Shown: in pieces, positions 1-9,004 of the stretch
Layout: the number at the start of each line of letters is the position of its first letter
How positions within the stretch are numbered: the first letter of the stretch is position 1
Source: Ignisphaera sp.
Lineage (GTDB): Archaea; Thermoproteota; Thermoprotei_A; Sulfolobales; Ignisphaeraceae
Reading direction: 5' to 3'
Assembly (NCBI GenBank): GCA_028275825.1
Contig: JAPWTX010000012.1
Span: forward strand, 1 to 43,208
DNA: 43,208 nucleotides
Position numbers and translations under genes: made by a program
Notes under the pieces: model-generated
The model's input: the letters and a program-made list of their open reading frames with translations, nothing else
The model's database searches: none
Told to the model about the DNA's origin: nothing

Positions 1-686
1 CCCCCTCCCCACTTCAAAAGTGAAGACCTTACTGCTGACGAATTGTTACAAAGCTTCATATTGCAGACTAATCCCTAGAAACATGCAATACAATGTTTTG
101 TAAAGCAATGAAGCTACCTCACTTAGCGAGATATTTAAGGCATTTCAAGCTTTTAGGGGCAGTAAAGTTCATTAGTTTTATGATTATTTATTGCTGAGCA
201 TGGGGTAGTGAGTAAGGGGTTATTAAAGCCCGGATTGTTTCGAAAGTGTTAAATGATGGTTAAGCTTACAATCTTTTTACTTATCATTGCTGAGTGCTGA
301 TGAGAACTGTGCCTCTGGCAAATCTGTGGGACAGCTTCCAAGGGCTGTTTCGTGGCTAATGTTTAGGAGCTAGGTTTATAATCCCTGACCCTGCTCATTA
401 TTACAGCTGTTGATGAGGGGCAGTGCCCCAATAAATTGGTTTAGCAGCTCTTGAGGGATGTGTGCTGTTCACCCCAATGCCCTGTGAACCCGCTCCGGAG
501 GTGGCTGTGCTGTCAATGAGGGGGTGGGTGAGGAGAAAGTCCCTAGATGCAATGAATGGATATAAGCAGATGAGAATGAGCATCTGGGGACAAACGATTT
601 GTGCAACCTTTAGGCAAAGCTCTGAAAACATAAAATGATGAGTATGACCATCCAGGGGCAAGCGGTTTTATAGCAACTAATAGGTG
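1..686. other. Non-coding or decayed DNA at left edge
   Basis: No gene is convincing here. A minus-strand open frame of 86 codons (401-661) has an odd composition (Pro/Ser/Thr/His-rich tail) and no recognisable domain; its GC-richer part (about 410-530) looks unlike its neighbours and could be IS-derived, but I could not match it to any protein. The stretch holds one copy of a 41-base repeat shared with 19271-19312 (at 341-382) and an imperfect local direct repeat (569-602 and 637-670). Confidence 0.4.
341..382 (+). repeat. Copy 1 of a ~41-bp dispersed inverted repeat
   Basis: Begins AGGGCTGTTTCGTGGCTAAT and runs into a TATA-like stretch. It matches the minus strand of 19271-19312 at about 36 of 41 aligned columns (four substitutions, one single-base gap). 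Flanks do not match, so this is a short discrete repeat rather than a duplicated gene. Nature unknown. Confidence 0.5.
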
Positions 687-2588
687 TTATACAGGTTTTG
701 AAATAATGTATGAAGGTAGTCTGAGGTTTTGCACGAATTCTTGTTTGAATAGGGGGTGTGCTGCTAGTTCTATGTAATTTATTTTCTTTGCTAGTTCTTC
801 AAATCTCTTTCTGATTTCCACTGATTTTAGAGCCATTTTTGCACCGCTGATAGCAGTGTTGCCGACGAAGGTGTATTTTCTTTGGCTTGTTTTTGGCAGC
901 AACCCTACTTCCATTGCGTTTTCAATGTTTATGTATGTGCCGAAAGAGCCTGCTATATAGATTTTTTCAATATTTTCAACGCTGAGGTTTGTGTGTCTTA
1001 GAAGCACATTTATTCCAGTTGCAACAGCTGCTTTTGCTAAGATGAATTCATTTATGTCTCTCCCATCGATAGCTATATCCTTGTTTATACCTGTTTCACT
1101 AGCCCACACTATCACAAACTTCTTTCTCCCATTTTCTACTGTGAGTCTCTTGGATTCCACACCTTCTCTGAACCTCCCCCTAAAATCAATTATCCCCAAC
1201 TTATAGAGATTAGTTACAATGTCAATGAGTGCCGAACCACATATCCCCACAGGTTTCGAACCTCCAATAACAGTATATCTCACGCTGTAATCTCCTAGGG
1301 ACTTGTCAAAGTATATAAATACCTGATCTATAGCTCCAACTACAGCTCTCATCCCAAAGGATATAGAGGCTCCTTCAAAAGCAGGTCCTGCTGGTGTTGA
1401 GCATGCAAGAATTTCCTTGCCTGTGTTCAATATGATTTCGCTATTTGTACCAATATCTATTAGCATGCAAGGCTCTTTACATTCATCGAGTCCAACTGCC
1501 ACAGCATCTGCAAGTGCATCTGAACCTACATAACCTGCTACAACTGGCAATGCATATACAACACCTCTTTCATTAATCTCTATCCCCAGCTCCTTAGCAT
1601 ATGCATATACACCCCTTCTAACAGCTGGTACATATGGCGACAACCCTAGATAGCTAGGATTTATACCAAGGAAGAGATGATGCATAGCTGTATTTCCTGC
1701 TACTACAACTTCATACACATCCCTCTTATCCACACCACTCCTAGAAGTCGTCCTCTCTATAAGAATGTTTATAGCTTTTACAACAAGTTGCTGTAACTTA
1801 GCTAAGTTTTCAGAACTCTTCATAGCATATGTTATCCTAGAGATTATATCTGCTCCAAAACTAGCTTGAGGATTCTGCATAGACTCAACAGCTACTGTTT
1901 CCCCTGTACTCAAATCCACAAGGTGTAACACTATCTTCGATGTTCCAATATCTACAGCGACGCCATAGAGTCTTTTCCTCGTGTCGCCTGCCTCAACATC
2001 GAGAAGCTTGTTGTTCCAGAAAACTAGAGTTGTAGACCAGTCACCACCTCTAAGCACATCTGGAATTTTTTTAACTATATACAAATCGGTATCAACACCA
2101 TCAACATCTACATAACTAGAAACCCCTTCTAACAACCTCTCTAGATCAGCCCTAACATCCTCTAGAGAAGCAGGTTTAGCAAGAGCAAAAAACTTTCTTA
2201 TAGCAGGCTTTAGAACAACCTCTCTTTCAAAACCTATATCAGCAGATTTATATTTCTGCAAAAGGCTTTCAAAAGGAATCCAAACAGTATACTCTCCAGT
2301 AACAACCTTAACCTGGCAAGCTAGCCTCACTCCTTTATCAATATCATCTACACTCAAAAACCTCTTCTCAGCTTCTGTTAAAGGTGTAGTTACACCCCCC
2401 TCAACAATTATCTTGCATTTCCCACATTCGCCAATACCACCGCAATCAGATCTTATAGGAATTCCATTCTCTCTCAAAACATCGAGAAAAGTTTTGCCAG
2501 CATCAGCATTGATATACTTGCTAAAGTTTCTCAAAAATACCTTAGCCATGCTATTAGACAAGGTGCATAGCCACCCAAACAAAACCAT
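687..2588 (-). CDS. RACo-like ASKHA ATPase with N-terminal 2Fe-2S ferredoxin domain (DUF4445 family)
   Basis: The N-terminus is a plant-type [2Fe-2S] ferredoxin domain with cysteines at residues 49, 55, 58 (CGGIGECGKC) and 91. After a linker, an ASKHA-type ATPase core starts near residue 208 (AVDIGTSKIVLHL) and continues with GNTAMHHLFLG, DIGTNSEI and GSFGTYINIENA motifs of the DUF4445/COG3894 family. Characterised members (RACo) use ATP to drive reductive reactivation of corrinoid proteins; that role is family knowledge, and no corrinoid protein or methyltransferase partner lies in this window. A TATA-like box at 2612-2620 puts transcription start almost on the 2588 codon (leaderless); an internal ATG at 2549 would start exactly at the ferredoxin domain and is a real alternative. 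Divergently transcribed from the nucleoside importer. About 620-630 residues is normal for the family. Confidence 0.85.
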   Translation of the reverse strand: MVLFGWLCTLSNSMAKVFLRNFSKYINADAGKTFLDVLRENGIPIRSDCGGIGECGKCKIIVEGGVTTPLTEAEKRFLSVDDIDKGVRLACQVKVVTGEYTVWIPFESLLQKYKSADIGFEREVVLKPAIRKFFALAKPASLEDVRADLERLLEGVSSYVDVDGVDTDLYIVKKIPDVLRGGDWSTTLVFWNNKLLDVEAGDTRKRLYGVAVDIGTSKIVLHLVDLSTGETVAVESMQNPQASFGADIISRITYAMKSSENLAKLQQLVVKAINILIERTTSRSGVDKRDVYEVVVAGNTAMHHLFLGINPSYLGLSPYVPAVRRGVYAYAKELGIEINERGVVYALPVVAGYVGSDALADAVAVGLDECKEPCMLIDIGTNSEIILNTGKEILACSTPAGPAFEGASISFGMRAVVGAIDQVFIYFDKSLGDYSVRYTVIGGSKPVGICGSALIDIVTNLYKLGIIDFRGRFREGVESKRLTVENGRKKFVIVWASETGINKDIAIDGRDINEFILAKAAVATGINVLLRHTNLSVENIEKIYIAGSFGTYINIENAMEVGLLPKTSQRKYTFVGNTAISGAKMALKSVEIRKRFEELAKKINYIELAAHPLFKQEFVQNLRLPSYIISKPV

Positions 2589-2611
2589 TTTAATATCCTT
2601 TATGTGCTTAA

Positions 2612-2620
2612 CTTTATAAA
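2612..2620 (-). promoter_or_regulatory. TATA-like box for the RACo-like gene
   Basis: Minus strand reads TTTATAAAG, centred about 28 bases upstream of the 2588 start, the spacing expected for a leaderless archaeal transcript. Confidence 0.5.
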
Positions 2621-2778
2621 TCTACCTTTCTTAATCTAAACACTAAGGTCTTGATATACAGATTTCTGATTCAAAATTGCAATACATAAATTTTCCATAA
2701 GCTATGTAAATAAATACATAAGTATTATACAAAGAGTTTTTTAAGGTTTGGAACAATGAATCATTATGGTGTAGGTGA

Positions 2779-4260
2779 ATGGCTAGAGTAACTAGCTATG
2801 TGTTAGCAATAGTGTTATTGATTATAGGTATAGTGGTAGGGTACTACGCAGGTTATTATACAACACCTCAGAAAACAGTAACAATGACCACTACACTAAC
2901 AGGAGTACCCTCAACTACTACAGTAACTGTAACCACTACTCTGCAGACCTCCCAACCCTCTACTCAAGTGTCGTATACTGTTCCTGAAAAGATTAAGGCT
3001 GCATGGATTTATGTAGGTCCTGTCGGTGATTTTGGCTGGAGCTATATGCATGATGTTGGTAGAAGAGTTGTTGCAGGGCTTTTTAAGGATTGGCTAGAGA
3101 CAACATATGTTGAACAGGTTAGTGCTGACCAATCACCTGCTGTAATGGATGACCTGGTTCGTAAGGGATACACAGTTATCTTTACTACGAGCTTTGACTT
3201 CATGGATCAGACCTATGACAAGGCTCATCAATATCCAAACATCATGTTCTTCCACTGCTCTGGATACAAGAGAGCTCCAAACATGGGCACTTACTTTGCT
3301 GATCTCTATCAAGTGTACTACCTCAATGGGTTAATGGCTGGTGCACTTACAAAAACTGGTAAAATAGGTTATGTAGCAGCACACACTATTCCCGAGGTTA
3401 TCAGGCATATAAATGCATATGCTATTGGTGCAAAGGAGGTTGGAGAGCAGCTAGGCAAGAACATAACAGTCTACGTTATAGAGATTGGTGAGTGGTTCAA
3501 CCCTGATAAGGCTAGGGCTGCAGCTGATACACTTGTAAAGCAGTTCAATGTTGATGTGCTTGCCTTTACAGAGGATTCCGCAGCTACAGTTGAGTATGCT
3601 GAGAACTTATATAAGCAGGGTAAGGAGGTATATGTTTTCAGTCACTACAGCCCGATGTATGAGTGGGGACCAGATGTAGTAATTAGTGGGCAGCTAGTGA
3701 GATGGGAGGTTATATACACCGATATCCTAGCCAAGGTCAAGGCAGGTATATACAGACCAGGCAATCTAGAAAATGTTGATTACTGGTATCTACTCAATTC
3801 CGGAGCTGTTGATCTCGGGGCATATGTGTATCCAAATGGTAGTATAATGCATATAAACCCCAAGTTCATACCTATACTCAAAAGCATTAAGGTTAAGGAT
3901 GTTTTGACTGGAGAGGAGCTAACAGTATATGACCTTGTGATGAGAAGATATCAGCAAATGAAGGAAGCACCACTACTACAACCACTGCAAGGACAGGCTA
4001 TAACACATTTACTAGAGTCTATAGAAAATATATCAACGGGCGCTAGCCACGTACCTACAGTATTAATAGCACCAAGTTTTGAACCGTTTACAGGACCTCT
4101 AAAAGGCTATTGTCTCCCAGGAATGCATTACTCAAGGTTCTGCACAGGGAAACCTGACAATGCTGAAGTAGATATACCTGCTGGAGAGAGACTTACACAT
4201 GATGATCTATGGAATATGGACTTCTTCGTATCCTGGGTAGCTTTCCAGGGAAGAATATAA
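2779..4260 (+). CDS. BMP-family (nucleoside-type) ABC transporter substrate-binding protein
   Basis: Membrane-anchored solute receptor. Residues about 5-30 form one hydrophobic segment, followed by a Thr/Ser-rich spacer (about 32-75, with VTMTTT and TVTVTTT runs) typical of crenarchaeal binding proteins, then a Bmp (PF02608) domain beginning at KIKAAWIYVGPVGDFGWSY and including DLVRKGYTVIFTT and GMHYSRFCTG. Family members bind purine and other nucleosides or autoinducer-like ligands; the two permeases and the double ATPase downstream support a nucleoside-type importer. GGTGA sits directly in front of the ATG and a TATA-like TTTTTTAAGG lies at about 2736-2745. First gene of a probable five-gene operon running to 8704. 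The exact ligand cannot be read from sequence. Confidence 0.9.
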   Translation: MARVTSYVLAIVLLIIGIVVGYYAGYYTTPQKTVTMTTTLTGVPSTTTVTVTTTLQTSQPSTQVSYTVPEKIKAAWIYVGPVGDFGWSYMHDVGRRVVAGLFKDWLETTYVEQVSADQSPAVMDDLVRKGYTVIFTTSFDFMDQTYDKAHQYPNIMFFHCSGYKRAPNMGTYFADLYQVYYLNGLMAGALTKTGKIGYVAAHTIPEVIRHINAYAIGAKEVGEQLGKNITVYVIEIGEWFNPDKARAAADTLVKQFNVDVLAFTEDSAATVEYAENLYKQGKEVYVFSHYSPMYEWGPDVVISGQLVRWEVIYTDILAKVKAGIYRPGNLENVDYWYLLNSGAVDLGAYVYPNGSIMHINPKFIPILKSIKVKDVLTGEELTVYDLVMRRYQQMKEAPLLQPLQGQAITHLLESIENISTGASHVPTVLIAPSFEPFTGPLKGYCLPGMHYSRFCTGKPDNAEVDIPAGERLTHDDLWNMDFFVSWVAFQGRI

Positions 4261-4313
4261 TGTTCTCTAAAAGTAGAATATTTTTTATTGATATATCTTC
4301 ATAGGTAATTCAC

Positions 4314-5786
4314 ATGATGATGCGCAAACCTTTCATCGAGGTTGTTGAAATTTATAAAAAGTTTGGAGATGTTATTGCGCTCAATGGTGTTAGCCTAGAG
4401 ATATACCCTGGAGAAATCCTAGCTGTTCTAGGTGAGAATGGCTCTGGAAAATCCACGCTAGCTAAAATACTCTATGGACTTTATTTTCCAGATAAAGGCT
4501 ATATTAAAGTAGATGATGTTGTAACAGTTTTTTCATCGCCAGCAGAGGCAAAGAATAGAGGCATATTTCTAGTAAGTCAAAGACCTCAACTAGTAGACGA
4601 TATGTCTGTTCTTGAAAATGTAGCACTCTTTCTCAACACATCCCCATCGAGAGATTTGAAGAAAAAGCTTGAAGTGACATTACGTGATCTGGGAATGGCT
4701 ATAGATGTTGATAGAGGTGTTTATACTCTTAGTTATACTGAAAAGCAATTCATAGACCTTGTAAAAGCCTTAATAACCCAACCCAGATTGCTTATTGTAG
4801 ATGAAGCTGCAACATATCTTCCTCGAGAGCTCAAACTAAAGTTCCTCGATATAATTAAAAAATTCGCTGCTAGGGGAGGTTCTGTTATGTACATAACTCA
4901 CAAGATATTGGAAGCAATCGAGATGGGAGACAGGTTTATTGTCCTTAGAAAAGGGGATGTTGTTGGAGTATTTGAGAAAGGTGTTGATGTAACAACAATT
5001 AGACGTGCGATGTTTGGTTCTGAAGAATATTTGACAACATTTAAGAGATCCCCAAAGAAGATTACACATGAATCCTTTGCACTATCTGTAGAAAACCTAA
5101 TAGTTTTTGATGAACATGGAAAGCCTTCGGTAAACGATGTTTCTCTCAATGTAAGGTCTGGAGAGCTCATATCTATTGTAGGCATTGCTGGCAATGGCCA
5201 GAAGGAGCTAGGAGAAGCTATAGCTGGTTTAAGAAAGGCTGCCAGGGGCAGGATAATGCTCAACGACAATGAAATAACGCATGCACCAGCAAGTGAAAGA
5301 ATTAAAAAGGGTCTTATCTACGTACCTGAAGATCCATTCAGAGAAGGTGTGGCAATGGGGCTTACAGTTGCTGAAAATGTGAAGCTATTTTCACAGTCTA
5401 AAGTATCTAGAGAACTCCTAGATGCTCTGATAAAGAAGCTTGATGTAAATCCAAGCAATCCTTTCATAAATGTTGCTAAGCTTTCTGGAGGCAATATACA
5501 GAAAGTTTCTCTAGCAAGGCTTTTACTAACAACGCCAAAAGTTGTAGTGGCATATAGCCCAACGAGAATGCTTGACGAAAGGTCAAAAACTTTGACCCTA
5601 AGTATCTTGCAAAGGTTAGCGGAATCTGGTTCAGCTGTTCTTCTTCTATCTGAAGATATAGAAGAGGTTCTTCACATTTCCACAAGATTAGGGGTTATGG
5701 TTAGCGGCAAAATTGTGAGATTTTTTGAGACCCCCGATCTAGAGAGTTGTAGAGAGGATATAGAGAAGGTCATGGTTCATGCCTAA
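4314..5786 (+). CDS. Nucleoside-type ABC importer ATPase, two fused ABC domains
   Basis: Two ABC domains in one chain, as in the YufO/RbsA class. Domain 1 has a full Walker A (GENGSGKST) and Walker B with catalytic Glu (LLIVDEAAT) but a degenerate signature (LSYTE). Domain 2 has a proper signature (LSGGNIQKVSLARLL), a modified Walker A (GIAGNGQKEL) and a Walker B without the catalytic Glu (VVVAYSPTRMLD). In the head-to-tail dimer this predicts one competent ATP site (A1/B1 with signature 2) and one degenerate site, as is usual in this class. It begins 53 bases after the binding-protein gene; its end overlaps the next permease by 8 bases (ATGCCTAA). The start has three ATGs in a row at 4314; any could be used. 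Confidence 0.93.
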   Translation: MMMRKPFIEVVEIYKKFGDVIALNGVSLEIYPGEILAVLGENGSGKSTLAKILYGLYFPDKGYIKVDDVVTVFSSPAEAKNRGIFLVSQRPQLVDDMSVLENVALFLNTSPSRDLKKKLEVTLRDLGMAIDVDRGVYTLSYTEKQFIDLVKALITQPRLLIVDEAATYLPRELKLKFLDIIKKFAARGGSVMYITHKILEAIEMGDRFIVLRKGDVVGVFEKGVDVTTIRRAMFGSEEYLTTFKRSPKKITHESFALSVENLIVFDEHGKPSVNDVSLNVRSGELISIVGIAGNGQKELGEAIAGLRKAARGRIMLNDNEITHAPASERIKKGLIYVPEDPFREGVAMGLTVAENVKLFSQSKVSRELLDALIKKLDVNPSNPFINVAKLSGGNIQKVSLARLLLTTPKVVVAYSPTRMLDERSKTLTLSILQRLAESGSAVLLLSEDIEEVLHISTRLGVMVSGKIVRFFETPDLESCREDIEKVMVHA

Positions 5787-6840
5787 GGTAGCTATTGTTA
5801 AGAGAGAGCTATCGAAAATCGCAACAGCGTTAGCAAAGGTGCTGGTAATTCTTCTAGGGCTACTACTTGCTGCAACTCTAACCTCTATTGCTACTGGAAA
5901 TACGCTAAAGCTTATCTCTATAACGCTTTTCCAAAGCTTCACAAACCTCAACGTCTTTGTTTACATATCAACACTACTACCAACTGCAGTAGGACTTTCT
6001 CTAGCGTTTAGTGCAAATGCTTGGAACCTTGGTGCAGAAGGGCAACTTGTTTTTGGTGCAATAGGGGCTACCTTCATAGCTCTTTTCACCCCCCTCGGAA
6101 GACAGGAAATTATAGCACCAATAGCAGCACTAATCTTTGCATCTTTCCTCGGCGCGCTATGGGCATTGCCTGCAGCACTTCTAAAAATGTTTCGAGGTAT
6201 TAATGAAGCTCTTACAACACTTCTAATGAACTTTATAGCGTATTATGTAGCAAACTACTTGGTTAAAGGGCCTTGGAGGGGTAGAACGGTTTATGGGTAT
6301 CCAACAACGGATATGATACCCATAGAATCGAGGATACCTACTGCCCCAGGCTATAGCTTTTCATGGTATGTAGTAGTGGCATGCATAGCAATAGCTGTAC
6401 TACTATACCTGTTTCTATATAGGACTAGGGTGGGCATAGCATTGAGAGCCCTTGGTTCAAGTATTCATTTTGTTGAGCTCTCTGGCTTATCGAGTAAAAA
6501 ACTTTTCCTTATAGCGTTTCTAATCTCAGGGGCCTTAGCAGGCTTTGCAGGGGGTGTGAAGATATTGGTTTATCATAAGAAGCTTGTAGAAGGACCTATT
6601 GTTGGGGGTGGTTATGGTTTTACATCAATCATGGTGTCTTGGCTTGGCGGACTAAATCCCCTGTTTGTAATCCCAGCATCGTACTACACAGCAGCGCTAT
6701 ACATCCTAAGCTTTGGTCTACAAATTGGTAGCGCAGCAGTTGGTGATGCTCTCTCAAGCACTATTGTTGGATTCCTCCTCGCTCTTATACTACTTGCTGA
6801 CTTCTTAACTAGGTATAGAATTGTTATCAGATTTAGGTGA
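5779..6840 (+). CDS. Nucleoside-type ABC importer permease 1 (BPD_transp_2)
   Basis: Polytopic membrane protein of 353 residues with about eight to ten hydrophobic segments. The motif NAWNLGAEGQLVFGAIGA near residue 80 and the segment GINEALTTLLMNFIAYY are hallmarks of the larger permease of BMP-type nucleoside transporters (YufP-like). The start overlaps the ATPase stop, implying translational coupling, and its own stop overlaps the GTG of permease 2. It should form the membrane channel together with that permease. Confidence 0.93.
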   Translation: MPKVAIVKRELSKIATALAKVLVILLGLLLAATLTSIATGNTLKLISITLFQSFTNLNVFVYISTLLPTAVGLSLAFSANAWNLGAEGQLVFGAIGATFIALFTPLGRQEIIAPIAALIFASFLGALWALPAALLKMFRGINEALTTLLMNFIAYYVANYLVKGPWRGRTVYGYPTTDMIPIESRIPTAPGYSFSWYVVVACIAIAVLLYLFLYRTRVGIALRALGSSIHFVELSGLSSKKLFLIAFLISGALAGFAGGVKILVYHKKLVEGPIVGGGYGFTSIMVSWLGGLNPLFVIPASYYTAALYILSFGLQIGSAAVGDALSSTIVGFLLALILLADFLTRYRIVIRFR

Positions 6841-7718
6841 GTTTCATGCTAGTAGAAGTAGTGAAAATTATTTCGGATCCATTGGTGGTAGCCCTAGTTC
6901 TATGGGTCTTGGGAGATATATTTGTTGAGAGGAGTGGTGTTATTAACCTAGCTCTAGATGGAATTATCACAGCAGCTATTGCAACAGCTTTTGTCTCTAC
7001 GCAAAACTTTGGGTATCTCATAAGCCTTTTAATCACAGTCACAATAACATTAGCCTTTGCATCACTCTTCATGATATTCATAAACATACTTCACGCATAC
7101 CATGTATTAACAGGGCTTGCACTAAATATACTATTCTATGGCTTAAGCGCCTTGATAGGATTGAGATTTCAACAATCGCCATCAATAACAACACTCAATC
7201 TAAATTCACTAACACTTGCTTCAATAAGCATCCTCACAGTAGCTCTTACATGGCTCATTTTATACAAGACATCTATAGGTACAGCTATAAGGGCATGTGG
7301 ATTTAATCCTAGAGCAGCTGAGCACTCAGGTGTCAAGGTTTGGAGAATAAGGTTTTTGGCTAGCGTTATTGGCTATATCGCTGTGGGTATAGGGAGCTAT
7401 ATATATGCAACTGTGTATAGAGGTGGGTGGTCTCAGTACACTGGAAGAGGTTACGGCTTTCTTGCCATAACCCTAGCCATGGCCTCTACCTGGCACCCTC
7501 TACTATCATACCCTATAACCCTGGCCTTCGGCTACCTCTATACATCAATATACTCTCTTCAGCTACTCTATGGAATTCCTCCAGACGTCATTAACGCTAT
7601 TCCCTACATAGCATCCATAACCATAGTTACAATAGTGTACAGCACACCCCTACATAAAAAGCTTGCAACACCTCGAGCATTAGGTGAAGTGTATTTTAGG
7701 GAAGAAAGAGCTGCCTAG
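6837..7718 (+). CDS. Nucleoside-type ABC importer permease 2 (BPD_transp_2)
   Basis: Second, shorter permease (293 residues, YufQ-like). It has the family segment ERSGVINLALDGIITAAIATAF near residue 30 and the coupling-helix region AIRACGFNPRAAEHSGVKV around residue 150. The GTG at 6837 overlaps the previous stop as GTGA; an ATG nine bases later (6846) is an alternative start. Completes a binding protein, ATPase and two-permease importer. Confidence 0.92.
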   Translation: MSFMLVEVVKIISDPLVVALVLWVLGDIFVERSGVINLALDGIITAAIATAFVSTQNFGYLISLLITVTITLAFASLFMIFINILHAYHVLTGLALNILFYGLSALIGLRFQQSPSITTLNLNSLTLASISILTVALTWLILYKTSIGTAIRACGFNPRAAEHSGVKVWRIRFLASVIGYIAVGIGSYIYATVYRGGWSQYTGRGYGFLAITLAMASTWHPLLSYPITLAFGYLYTSIYSLQLLYGIPPDVINAIPYIASITIVTIVYSTPLHKKLATPRALGEVYFREERAA

Positions 7719-7759
7719 AACAGCTACAACTCTGTATCAAGTCTTTAGATGGATGTCTT

Positions 7760-8704
7760 ATGCCATTTATAGATTTAGAGAGAATTGCACTAGTAAGTAA
7801 GGTAATTAAGAGCCTTAACCTAGGTTCTTCAAGATTTAACGTATTTGACCCTAGATACTACCCACCACCTGAAGATCCTCTTAAAAAGGTTGCTCTATAC
7901 TTTTTCGTAATGGTTGCTATGGACCATAGACTAAGTAGGCCTGGTAAGCCATATGAGGCCACTGTAGATGGTGAGAAGGCTAGAGGTGCAGATCTTCTAT
8001 ATAGACTTGGTATGAAGATGTATAGAGAGAAACCGGAGTTTTTTGACTCCACAAACCTAGCAAAGGTAACTACAGACGATGTTATTGCATGGCTTCACAT
8101 AGATGAAGCAAGGGTTCCTGACCCTCAGCTTAGAGCTCTATTGCTAAGGGATCTAGGACAAAAACTTCTTTCACTATATAGTGGAGATGTACTTGCATTA
8201 ATTCATCACTCCAAAGGCTATCTTAGATCCTTAGAAGGATATGGCCTCCTAGACTTGCTCAAGATATTTAAAGCATATCAGGATCCTGTTGAAAAGAAAT
8301 CTTTTCTCTTAGTCAAATTCCTGGTTTACAGAGGGGTATTTAGACCGAGAGATGTAGAAAATCTACATGTAGCTGTTGATAATCATCTGACGAGGGTTGC
8401 TCTAAGGCTTGGCATAATTAGGCTTGAAGAAATGCTCTTTAAGAAGGTCTTGAATGAAATAGAGCTTCTACATGATGAAGACATCTTAATACGAATCTCT
8501 GTAAGAGAAGGCTTTAAGGCTATGTCTAAGGAAAGTGATGTCGATGTGTTTTTATTGGATGACTTCTTCTGGCTTTTTGGAAGAAGTATTTGTATGCAGA
8601 GAAATCCCAAGTGCTTTTCATGTCCATTTAGATGGGTGTGCAGAGCCTATGAAGAGAATATATTCGTGAATGACCTTAATTACTACAATACTTGGTATTA
8701 CTAA
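7760..8704 (+). CDS. Endonuclease III-fold iron-sulfur protein, probable N-glycosylase-like enzyme
   Basis: 314 residues. The C-terminus holds C278-x6-C285-x2-C288-x5-C294, exactly the [4Fe-4S] loop spacing of endonuclease III/MutY. AVDNHLTRVALRLGII (205-220) aligns with the VDTHVxRVxxRLGL segment of that superfamily, so the catalytic aspartate is probably D207. The usual helix-hairpin-helix LPGVGxKTA is not visible; the equivalent region (185-193) reads VKFLVYRGV. An unusual conserved-looking N-terminal block (MVAMDHRLSRPGKPYEA, GADLLYRLGMK) is outside the standard glycosylase pattern. It lies 41 bases after the nucleoside permease on the same strand, so I infer action on nucleosides/nucleotides or damaged DNA. 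The Qng1 queuosine-salvage enzyme is a precedent for this fold acting on free nucleotides. The fold is fairly secure, the substrate is not. Confidence 0.7.
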   Translation: MPFIDLERIALVSKVIKSLNLGSSRFNVFDPRYYPPPEDPLKKVALYFFVMVAMDHRLSRPGKPYEATVDGEKARGADLLYRLGMKMYREKPEFFDSTNLAKVTTDDVIAWLHIDEARVPDPQLRALLLRDLGQKLLSLYSGDVLALIHHSKGYLRSLEGYGLLDLLKIFKAYQDPVEKKSFLLVKFLVYRGVFRPRDVENLHVAVDNHLTRVALRLGIIRLEEMLFKKVLNEIELLHDEDILIRISVREGFKAMSKESDVDVFLLDDFFWLFGRSICMQRNPKCFSCPFRWVCRAYEENIFVNDLNYYNTWYY

Positions 8705-8831
8705 CTACTACCCAGAACCCATTTAGAAGTCATTAAAGAACCTCGCTACTTACGATACACTATTTATTGCTAATTACTATCAGTTAGAATTGCTATACAC
8801 AATGTGCTAAACCCGGAAAATGTAAGATGTT

Positions 8832-8990
8832 TTGAGATTGGTTGTTGAGAGCTGGATTTATGAGCTATTGAATCTATTTACTGTATTTACCTGGGTTTAT
8901 GACAGCGTCGCAAGAGATGCTCAGATTTTGAAATTTATTCTCCTAACTTTTGAGAAGTTAATGAATTACTTCAGAAATCTCTCTTCGTGA
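8832..8990 (+). CDS. Possible small protein (52 aa)
   Basis: A TTG-initiated frame (or TTG at 8838) fills the gap between the nucleoside operon and the convergent ABC-2 operon without overlapping either. The product is amphipathic and aromatic-rich (VVESWIYELLNLFTVFTWVY near the start, then a charged helix-like tail), which could be membrane-associated. Codon choice looks like real coding sequence. No clear SD motif and no family recognised, so this is tentative. Confidence 0.35.
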   Translation: MRLVVESWIYELLNLFTVFTWVYDSVARDAQILKFILLTFEKLMNYFRNLSS

Positions 8991-9004
8991 TGAGAAGATG
9001 GTTT

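Noticed and set aside
401-661. Minus-strand 86-codon frame at the left edge
   Set aside because: Composition is uneven, no domain or family is visible, it spans an internal DNA repeat and a GC-rich patch, and there is no good SD. More likely decayed DNA than a gene.
4314-5786. Degenerate second Walker motifs of the double ATPase as a sign of a broken transporter
   Set aside because: One-sided degeneracy is normal in the RbsA/YufO class; one full ATP site remains.
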